Source of the DNA: a virus
DNA length: 24,293 nt
Direction: 5' to 3' (one strand)
IMG/VR virus record: IMGVR_UViG_3300012928_002293
Coordinates: 1 to 24,293 of that record
Part shown: piece after piece, positions 1-4,886 of the stretch
Numbering within the stretch: position 1 is the stretch's first letter
Layout: every line of letters starts with the position of its first letter
Notes under the pieces: generated by a model
Database searches by the model: none
Told to the model about the DNA's origin: nothing
The model's input: the letters and a program-made list of their open reading frames with translations, nothing else
Position numbers and translations under genes: made by a program

Positions 1-1044
1 AAACATGCTCCTACGATTGTCGTAGACCAGCTTTTTAGACCTCCACTTAAGATAGAAAATGTAAAACATTATGCTATGCTTGAATCCTTCCAATTAAAAG
101 ACATTAAAAAAATATTTAACTTTATTCAACAAAAAGAGTTAATAAGATTTCGACTTAATAAATGGAAAACAATTTTAAGAGAGCATAAGCCTAAAGTTGT
201 GATTGTAGAGGGATTTCCTTTTTGTCGACATCAGTTTGCTTATGAATATTTTTCATATATTAAAATAGCAAAAGAGTCAGGCGCAAAACTTATTTGTTCA
301 GTAAGAGATTATCCATGGGATGAACCACATGAAGCGAGTGTTCAAGACTGGATTGCCACAACTCAAAACTTAGTTTTAAGAAGTTTTTTTGAAAAAGTGT
401 TGGTACATGGTGATGACAAAATATTACCATTAATGGCAGATAGGGTTAGAATAACTAACACAAAAGAACTTATTGACGAAATAAAAGATATGATCGTCTA
501 TACAGGTTATGTTTGTGATAAGTCAATACCTAAACATGATACTAAAAATAATCATGTTTATGTAAGTTGTGGATTGAATAAAGAGGAAGTTTTATTAATA
601 TTTAAACAAATACTTAAAGTAGCCGAAAAATTTCCAGACTTGCAATTTGTTATGACAATGGCAAATAGTTACATGGAAAAATTAAGTAATGTTAAAAAAG
701 GCAATGTAATACTTACGGATTATATTCCTCAACTTTCTAAAAAGATGGCTAATTGTAAATTATTAATCGCGTATGGAGGCTATAATACAACTATGGAAAT
801 TTTGCAAGGAGAGTGTCCTGCTATAATTATACCAAGACAAAATGGTCAAAAAGTTGAACAGTTTGTAAGAGCTTACGCATTTGAACCATTAGATGTTTTT
901 AAAGTATGTAATCCAAATGAACTGCGAACATTACCTAAAATTATAGAGTCAGCAATAAAAGATGAGTCGTTTCCAAAACCTTTTGAATATAGTATGAACG
1001 GAGTAGAGAATAGTGCAAAAGAAATCCTCAACCATGTCACTTGA
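1..1044 (+). CDS. Glycosyltransferase of the COG4671/MurG-like type, 5' end outside window
   Basis: The frame is open from base 1 through the first ATG at 76, so the true start lies left of the window and the 322-residue product from 76 is a minimum. Residues around VVIVEGFPFCRHQF, then CSVRD and VLVHGDD, followed by YTGYV, match the layout I know for COG4671 predicted glycosyltransferases. The C-terminal half has the GT-B donor-site pattern ANCKLLIAYGGYNTTMEIL followed by a proline-rich turn (GECPAIIIPR) and Q-x-x-R, as in MurG-type enzymes. It would transfer a sugar from a nucleotide-sugar donor; the acceptor is unknown (virion protein, host surface glycan or modified DNA are possible). It overlaps the next gene by 32 bases and lies opposite to the tail operon. 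Family assignment is good; acceptor is not inferable. Confidence 0.75.
   Translation, partial: KHAPTIVVDQLFRPPLKIENVKHYAMLESFQLKDIKKIFNFIQQKELIRFRLNKWKTILREHKPKVVIVEGFPFCRHQFAYEYFSYIKIAKESGAKLICSVRDYPWDEPHEASVQDWIATTQNLVLRSFFEKVLVHGDDKILPLMADRVRITNTKELIDEIKDMIVYTGYVCDKSIPKHDTKNNHVYVSCGLNKEEVLLIFKQILKVAEKFPDLQFVMTMANSYMEKLSNVKKGNVILTDYIPQLSKKMANCKLLIAYGGYNTTMEILQGECPAIIIPRQNGQKVEQFVRAYAFEPLDVFKVCNPNELRTLPKIIESAIKDESFPKPFEYSMNGVENSAKEILNHVT
1000..1003 (+). promoter_or_regulatory. Shine-Dalgarno GGAG that sets a GTG start at 1013
   Basis: GGAG ends nine bases before the GTG at 1013. The in-frame ATG at 1034 has only a weak purine stretch ahead of it, so the GTG start is preferred for the methyltransferase-like gene. 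Confidence 0.5.
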
Positions 1045-1573
1045 TGATTTTAAAGATATGCGAGAAGAGTGGAGAAAGTCTATTGCTGAAGCAGAGATAA
1101 AAAGAATACAGTATTTAAAAGGGCAAAATCAATTACATCGCACTTACACACAGATTAAGAAAAATCAATATATAGTTCAAACCTTGATTGATAAAAAATT
1201 AAAGTATAGGCTAGATACAGCCAAAAATGTTGTGTTAGTTGGGTGTGGGATGCACCCTTATAGTTTGTTTGACCTTCACCAACAATATCCCCATATTAAA
1301 TCAGTAGGTGTTGAGATAGTGCCTGAAAGGGCTCAGTTAGCAGAAATATTAATTAAACATTCTCCTGCAAAAGATACCATAACAGTTGTAAACCAAAATG
1401 GGTTAGATTATGATTATAGCTGGTTAGATATAGATGATTTAGTTTTTGTGAGTGTTGATGTGGAAGTTGAAAAGAAAATTCAAGAAAAAGTTATTATGAC
1501 GAGCAAAGCATCAGCGTTTCTTTGCGCGCCTTATCACACGTCGTGGAGAGAGGCGTGGCTTAGTAATACTTGA
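1013..1573 (+). CDS. SAM-binding methyltransferase-like / nicotianamine synthase-like protein
   Basis: The 186-residue product has a helical, charged N-terminal third and then a Rossmann-type segment: NVVLVGCGMHPYSL (glycine loop), VGVEIVPERAQLAEIL (acidic residue ending strand 2, followed by a helix), ITVVNQNGLDYDY (motif for the adenine-side aspartate) and LVFVSVDVE (strand 4). The order matches class I SAM-dependent enzymes, and the GCGMHPYS loop and DxxP-like EIVPE motif recall nicotianamine synthases. It may therefore transfer a methyl or an aminocarboxypropyl group; I cannot decide which. The gene overlaps the glycosyltransferase by 32 bases and probably acts with it on the same small molecule or surface structure. 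The GTG start has a good GGAG; ATG 1034 is the alternative. Its last 63 bases overlap a small - strand ORF. Confidence 0.6.
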   Translation: MQKKSSTMSLDDFKDMREEWRKSIAEAEIKRIQYLKGQNQLHRTYTQIKKNQYIVQTLIDKKLKYRLDTAKNVVLVGCGMHPYSLFDLHQQYPHIKSVGVEIVPERAQLAEILIKHSPAKDTITVVNQNGLDYDYSWLDIDDLVFVSVDVEVEKKIQEKVIMTSKASAFLCAPYHTSWREAWLSNT

Positions 1574-1645
1574 TTTCTTACTTTTCCTTTTTTTACGCCT
1601 CTTAACCCCCATACTGCTGACAAAAGAATCGACTTGTGTTATCAT
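1511..1645 (-). CDS. 44-aa very basic small protein at the operon end
   Basis: This ORF encodes 44 residues beginning MITQVDSFVSSMGVKRRKKR and ending RRAKKR, with about 40 percent Lys/Arg. Its ATG overlaps the TGA of the preceding gene as ATGA (1642-1645), the same coupling used elsewhere in this operon, which is the main argument that it is translated. No clear Shine-Dalgarno is present, consistent with re-initiation after termination. It runs tail-to-tail over the last 63 bases of the + strand methyltransferase-like gene. I do not recognise a family. By composition it could bind nucleic acid or be an internal virion peptide. A chance ORF remains possible. Confidence 0.45.
   Translation of the reverse strand: MITQVDSFVSSMGVKRRKKRKSKKSSITKPRLSPRRVIRRAKKR
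1549..1602. repeat. 8-bp inverted repeat between convergent genes
   Basis: AGAGGCGT at 1549-1556 is matched by its perfect complement ACGCCTCT at 1595-1602, around a loop of 38 bases that contains the + strand stop codon and T-rich runs. The long loop and the lack of a T-run after the right arm make a standard intrinsic terminator doubtful. It is the only hairpin-forming sequence I see at the convergence point. Confidence 0.2.
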
Positions 1646-1851
1646 TTTTTCGCTTTAACAGTTTTTACGACCTGTGAGTTTGGATTTTTTACTTCTTTGA
1701 TGGTTCTAGTTTTTTCAGGCAAGGTACGGTAGTACTCGTATGTCTTGCTTTTTACAGCTGAGTCATATTCCTCGATAAGCCCATATCTTGGGTCACCGAT
1801 CATTTCGAGTTTACCTTCACCTTTTCCCTGTCCAAAAGTATTACGTGCCAT
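1642..1851 (-). CDS. 69-aa hypothetical small virion-operon protein
   Basis: The product is 69 residues with a conserved-looking N-terminal part (MARNTFGQGKGEGKLEMIGD, then PRYGLIEEYDSA) and a lysine-rich C-terminus ending VKTVKAKK. There are no membrane segments, cysteines or catalytic motifs. Its start lies nine bases after the stop of the 117-aa gene, with a weak AGAGAT-type ribosome site. Its stop is shared as ATGA with the 44-aa ORF. I do not recognise the family. Its position among small basic proteins at the end of a tail operon suggests a minor virion component, which is inference. Confidence 0.6.
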   Translation of the reverse strand: MARNTFGQGKGEGKLEMIGDPRYGLIEEYDSAVKSKTYEYYRTLPEKTRTIKEVKNPNSQVVKTVKAKK

Positions 1852-1860
1852 AAGTTATCT

Positions 1861-2214
1861 CTACTTCATGTTTTTGATGACTTTGCCACCCATACCTTTG
1901 GTAACATCCTCAGATGCTACTGTGATGTTTCCTTTAATGGAGCCTGAAGCAGGTCCGCCAGTTGTGTAACTAGCAGCCATTGTGCCTGCAGCACCTGGAT
2001 CCATCATAATTGGAGCTTGATCTACGTAACCTGGAGCAGTTTTCATTCCACCCATTGGTCCGCCTGTAACTCCGCCTGATGATCTATTATCACTTGAACC
2101 TGTGAAAGAAGTTCTTTGAGTTCCGCCTTTAGCAGTCTTTGGCATATTTTTAGCATTTTTAATATACTTCATATCCTCTGCACTACCTGGGGCTGTCTTA
2201 GTTATCATCGCCAT
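1861..2214 (-). CDS. 117-aa Gly/Met/Ser-rich hypothetical protein
   Basis: The protein opens with MAMITKTAPGSAEDMKYIKN and continues in a low-complexity part rich in Gly, Thr, Ser and Met (segments such as GGVTGGPMGGMKTAPG and MMDPGAAGTMAAS). There are no cysteines, no hydrophobic helix and no recognisable domain; it is probably disordered or an extended linker. A strong AAGGAGG site lies nine bases before the ATG, so it is likely made in quantity relative to neighbours. It stands between the beta-helix-like protein and a 69-aa protein in the same operon. Function not known; a structural or scaffold-like virion role is a guess. Confidence 0.6.
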   Translation of the reverse strand: MAMITKTAPGSAEDMKYIKNAKNMPKTAKGGTQRTSFTGSSDNRSSGGVTGGPMGGMKTAPGYVDQAPIMMDPGAAGTMAASYTTGGPASGSIKGNITVASEDVTKGMGGKVIKNMK

Positions 2215-2223
2215 ATTATATAT

Positions 2224-2230
2224 CCTCCTT
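2224..2230 (-). promoter_or_regulatory. Full-length Shine-Dalgarno AAGGAGG
   Basis: Reading on the - strand, AAGGAGG overlaps the TAA stop of the beta-helix-like gene and sits nine bases before the ATG at 2214. It is the strongest ribosome site I see in the window. Confidence 0.65.
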
Positions 2231-2960
2231 AGGAAATAAGAGCTTTTACAGTTTCAGTATTATTACCAGCGTTGGCTGCCTCTGAGACTGATGCTTTAAC
2301 TGTTACAGTTGGGCCGCCTCCTGCTGCGATTGATGTGAAGTAGGAGTTTGCGCCTGTAAATGTACAGTGTTCTACAGTTGTAGCTACGTTACTTAACATA
2401 CCTGTGTCAGTTGCAAATGTACAATATCTGTAAGTTTGACTTCCAGAATTGTTGTGTGCCACTACACCGTATCCTGGTAATACATTATCACCAAAAGTAC
2501 ACTTTTCTGCTATGATTACTGATGCGGCATCAGTTGCTGCAACACCTGCATTTGAATCTAGCACACCAGTTGTTATACCTGCGTTAGCAATTGCTAGTGC
2601 AGCTGACCTTGCATTACCGCTTGTACCGTCAAAGATACAATTTTCAAATGTTACTGTTACCGCAGCATTTCCGATAATGGCACCTGGTGAATTTATTTTA
2701 CAGTTTTTGATAACCACATTTGAACCAGCTGTAATTCCTGATGGAATTGAAAAACCAGTAAATACGATATCTTTAGCATCTCCCATACCAACGATTGTCA
2801 CATCTGCAACGTTTGTTGTTCTTGGATCTGTGTAAGAACCTGGTAACACTTGAACTACGTCACCTGCGTTTAAGTGATTTGTAGGAATGTGATCAATAGC
2901 TTTAAACTGTGCCCCCATATTTAGTTCGGGGCTAACTACATGAGTTTGTTTATTAGACAT
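2229..2960 (-). CDS. Parallel beta-helix (pectate-lyase-like fold) protein, probable virion protein
   Basis: The 243 residues show repeating short strands typical of right-handed beta-helices: DVTIVGMGDAKDIVFTGFSI, then VVIKNCKI, VTVTFENCIFDG, VIIAEKCTFGD, QTYRYCTF and TVEHCTFTG. The repeated NC/KC/HC-F pattern marks stacked turns with aligned cysteines. The N-terminus (VVSPELNMGAQFKAIDHI) and the phrase NAGDVVQVLPGSY look like the entry strand of such a helix. Phages use this fold in tailspikes and decoration proteins; at this size and without an obvious catalytic cluster it may be a binding or decoration protein. No signal peptide. It begins two bases after the stop of the 69-aa NG-repeat gene. 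Fold call is moderate, role is inference. Confidence 0.6.
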   Translation of the reverse strand: MSNKQTHVVSPELNMGAQFKAIDHIPTNHLNAGDVVQVLPGSYTDPRTTNVADVTIVGMGDAKDIVFTGFSIPSGITAGSNVVIKNCKINSPGAIIGNAAVTVTFENCIFDGTSGNARSAALAIANAGITTGVLDSNAGVAATDAASVIIAEKCTFGDNVLPGYGVVAHNNSGSQTYRYCTFATDTGMLSNVATTVEHCTFTGANSYFTSIAAGGGPTVTVKASVSEAANAGNNTETVKALIS

Positions 2961-2962
2961 TT

Positions 2963-3172
2963 TTATTTCTTACCCTTCTTTTTAAGAATAGCCTGTTGTA
3001 AGGCTTTTGGTAACTTTTTCTGCTTAGCAGTTAGTCCGTTCTTGCCATTCCCGTTACCGTTCATTGCCTTCCCGTTTTTCTTGGTGTTACCGTTACCATT
3101 TTTCTTTTTAGCCATAAAAGCAGGCATCATCTTGCCTGTTTTAGGATCTTTTTTCATAGGCATCTTTGCCAT
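2963..3172 (-). CDS. 69-aa Lys/Asn/Gly-repeat basic protein
   Basis: The product starts MAKMPMKKDPKTGKMMPAFM, has a middle run of Asn-Gly pairs separated by Lys (NGNGNTKKNGK, NGNGNGKNG) and ends with an amphipathic basic part, LTAKQKKLPKALQQAILKKK. The end segments are patterned rather than random and look conserved; the middle looks like a hypervariable linker. There is no cysteine. GGAG lies about nine bases before the ATG. Its size, basic charge and simple repeat make it a possible small virion protein, or a substrate for the nearby radical SAM enzyme; the latter is speculation. No family name known to me. Confidence 0.6.
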   Translation of the reverse strand: MAKMPMKKDPKTGKMMPAFMAKKKNGNGNTKKNGKAMNGNGNGKNGLTAKQKKLPKALQQAILKKKGKK

Positions 3173-3216
3173 ATCATGTCTCCATTCTCTTAAATAATAG
3201 CATTAAAGTCAAAATT

Positions 3217-3420
3217 TTATTTCTTCTTTTTAGGAAGAGGTTTTCCCGCTGACCTCAGAGCTATTGCTACTGCTTGTTTCCTCTGAGCTTCCTTCCTTGA
3301 TATCCCCTGTTTTTTCGCTAATGTCGTTATCCCTTTCGAACGTGAACGTGAAGGCTTCTTCATCAGCTCCTTTATGTTTTTCGATATTGTCTTCTGACTC
3401 TTCCCTTTTTTCAGCGGCAT
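3217..3420 (-). CDS. 67-aa basic protein overlapping the upstream gene in another frame
   Basis: The sequence (starts MPLKKGKSQKTISKNIKELM, ends with SAGKPLPKKKK) matches a short phage protein type I recognise by its QAVAIALRSAG motif near the C-terminus after a basic helix; similar small proteins are common next to phage structural genes. GGGAG at 3427-3431 stands six bases before the ATG. It lies almost entirely inside the 153-aa gene, in the frame shifted by one base, sharing 191 bases; the two stops are 13 bases apart. Here the frame reads Lys/Arg/Ser while the other reads Glu/Asp/Ser. Function unknown, perhaps nucleic-acid or capsid binding. Confidence 0.65.
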   Translation of the reverse strand: MPLKKGKSQKTISKNIKELMKKPSRSRSKGITTLAKKQGISRKEAQRKQAVAIALRSAGKPLPKKKK

Positions 3421-3691
3421 CTTCTTCTCCCATTGTGACTAACATTTGAGACGGACTTTGAGGCATCGGCTCTTCAGTTGTTTCTGGAGTATCCTCCATC
3501 GTATAAACTAAATAGTCTCTATCTGAATTAATGTATGCAGCGGAAACAGCTAACTTGTTTGTCCACCATGTCGGCAAAGGAGCTGCATCATCATTTGGAA
3601 GAGCTTTTATTATGTCCTGACAATCTTCCATAATGTTATTACATAATCGTCTTGCAGAAGCCACATCAGTGTGTCCATCTTTTCTAATCAT
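3230..3691 (-). CDS. 153-aa hypothetical phage protein with acidic, overlapped C-terminal tail
   Basis: The first 65 residues (MIRKDGHTDVASARRLCNNI onward, then LPTWWTNKLAVSAAYINSDRDYLVY) form a helical domain that resembles a small conserved protein of marine phages, with the WWTNKLAVSAAY signature. After this comes a low-complexity tail very rich in Glu, Asp and Ser. The tail's last 63 residues are encoded by bases also used by the basic 67-aa gene in another frame. The start overlaps the stop of the 70-aa basic gene as ATGA (3688-3691). No enzymatic motif. The N-terminal domain is likely real and conserved; the acidic tail may be shaped by the overlap. Function unknown. Confidence 0.65.
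   Translation of the reverse strand: MIRKDGHTDVASARRLCNNIMEDCQDIIKALPNDDAAPLPTWWTNKLAVSAAYINSDRDYLVYTMEDTPETTEEPMPQSPSQMLVTMGEEDAAEKREESEDNIEKHKGADEEAFTFTFERDNDISEKTGDIKEGSSEETSSSNSSEVSGKTSS
3427..3431 (-). promoter_or_regulatory. GGGAG ribosome site for the nested 67-aa gene
   Basis: GGGAG on the - strand is six bases ahead of the ATG at 3420 and lies inside the coding sequence of the 153-aa gene. It supports independent initiation of the overlapped gene. Confidence 0.5.
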
Positions 3692-3900
3692 CTTTTTTTC
3701 CTTCTTTTAAAGCCAATTGGTTTTGAATACTTTATAGGATAACCTAATTTTCTTTCAGAAATAATATAATTTTCTAATTCTTTAGTAGTAAGTCTACCAC
3801 CAACAGCGCGTTTTCGCAACCGTTCATTTCTACGAATCTTCGGATTGGGAGGCCTTTTAAACTGAAACTTGCCTACTTTCTTAATAGTTCTGTACTTCAT
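3688..3900 (-). CDS. 70-aa highly basic hypothetical protein
   Basis: The product (MKYRTIKKVGKFQFKRPPNP at the start, IGFKRRKKR at the end) is very rich in Lys and Arg with aromatic residues between, and has a short helix-like core LTTKELENYIISERKLGY. Its ATG overlaps the TGA of the radical SAM gene (ATGA, 3897-3900), and its own TGA overlaps the ATG of the next gene in the same way, so it is embedded in a coupled run. No cysteines. Possible nucleic-acid-binding or internal virion protein; no family recognised. Confidence 0.6.
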   Translation of the reverse strand: MKYRTIKKVGKFQFKRPPNPKIRRNERLRKRAVGGRLTTKELENYIISERKLGYPIKYSKPIGFKRRKKR

Positions 3901-4886
3901 GCATTTGCCGCTTGATTAAGAGCATCAACTCTAACCTTTTCTCCTGTGTCTAAATTTTCCTCAGTTTTTTCTATCGACGAGACTATTTTACCACACTGAC
4001 TTTTACAAAGTGGAAAAGCTCTTTCGTACCCGTCTAAGAACTTTATCAATTTACTCCAATATTGATAACTTAATATTTTTTCTAATGGTACATTAAAGCC
4101 ATTAAAAACTTCTTCATAATCTTTTAAATAATAAAACCTATTATTAATTTGGTCATAGTAATGACCACCTGTCCAACAACATCTAAAAACATTACCGTCA
4201 GGTGCTACATACCACTTACCCCAGTTATCCCATATACAGTGTATAACTCTTTCAGCTTCTTCATACTTTTTTGTTTTCTTACTGTGTACATACTGACCTG
4301 ATTTAGGAGCAGAAAAATCTCTCGATGTTTTAACAGTAGAAAAAGTTGTAAACCCTGACTTTTTAGCTAATTCTCTAGCCTCATCTACCTGATGTTTGTT
4401 ATGCTCAAAAACAATATACTTCCAGTGAACTTGAGCTTTTGTGGTGCTAATAACAGATTTCGCATTATTAAATACATTTTCAAATTTAGTATTTATTCTA
4501 TAAATATGGTGGGTATCCCACAAACCATCTAAATCAAAATTTATAATATCGTCTTTATTTAAAATATTACCAACGTCAGACCAATAGTCGTGCCCATGTA
4601 TACCACCATTAGTATGAATTAAAACTCTAGTTCCGTGTGATTTTACATACTCTAATATTTTACGAAAATCTTTATTCATAATAGAGTCGCCAAAGTTGCC
4701 ATTAAATACTAACCACTCTAAATTGTTTAAGAGATCGCTATAAAACAACTTTTTAAAATCTTCAAAAGTTATGGTGTATCTTTTATCGTTTAAATTTATC
4801 CGTAACGGTTTTTGTCTATGACATGCAGGACATTTAGCATTACATCTAAACGTAATCTCTGTTGTCAATTGTCTATATTTTCTCAT
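3897..4886 (-). CDS. Radical SAM enzyme with C-terminal SPASM/twitch-like cysteines
   Basis: This 329-residue protein has the [4Fe-4S] motif C15-x3-C19-x2-C22 (CNAKCPAC), followed by FNGNFGDSIM at 61-70, which occupies the place of the usual GGEP strand. Further cysteines C217, C236-C237, C294 and C298 lie in the C-terminal third, arranged as in SPASM or twitch auxiliary cluster regions, together with WYVAPDGNVFRCC. Such enzymes cleave SAM to a 5'-deoxyadenosyl radical and often modify peptides or proteins. The gene starts directly at the stop of the fibre gene and is coupled to the 70-aa basic protein. Its substrate is not shown; nearby small proteins or fibres are candidates. Enzyme class is firm, target is inference. 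Confidence 0.85.
   Translation of the reverse strand: MRKYRQLTTEITFRCNAKCPACHRQKPLRINLNDKRYTITFEDFKKLFYSDLLNNLEWLVFNGNFGDSIMNKDFRKILEYVKSHGTRVLIHTNGGIHGHDYWSDVGNILNKDDIINFDLDGLWDTHHIYRINTKFENVFNNAKSVISTTKAQVHWKYIVFEHNKHQVDEARELAKKSGFTTFSTVKTSRDFSAPKSGQYVHSKKTKKYEEAERVIHCIWDNWGKWYVAPDGNVFRCCWTGGHYYDQINNRFYYLKDYEEVFNGFNVPLEKILSYQYWSKLIKFLDGYERAFPLCKSQCGKIVSSIEKTEENLDTGEKVRVDALNQAANA

Noticed and set aside
1574-1641. Bidirectional intrinsic terminator between convergent genes
   Set aside because: The only inverted repeat has a 38-base loop and no T-run after the right arm for the + strand, so it is listed only as a weak inverted repeat.
2449-2835. 128-aa + strand ORF opposite the beta-helix gene
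   Set aside because: The - strand product has a patterned fold and a proper operon position; the + product is a shadow.
3040-3112. Possible CRISPR-like or direct DNA repeat array
   Set aside because: The repeats are short codon-level NG/K units in a coding sequence with no spacers of regular length.
3264-3449. 61-aa + strand ORF opposite the overlapped gene pair
   Set aside because: Its Ser/Leu-rich sequence is what the complement of a purine-rich double-coded region gives; no ribosome site seen.
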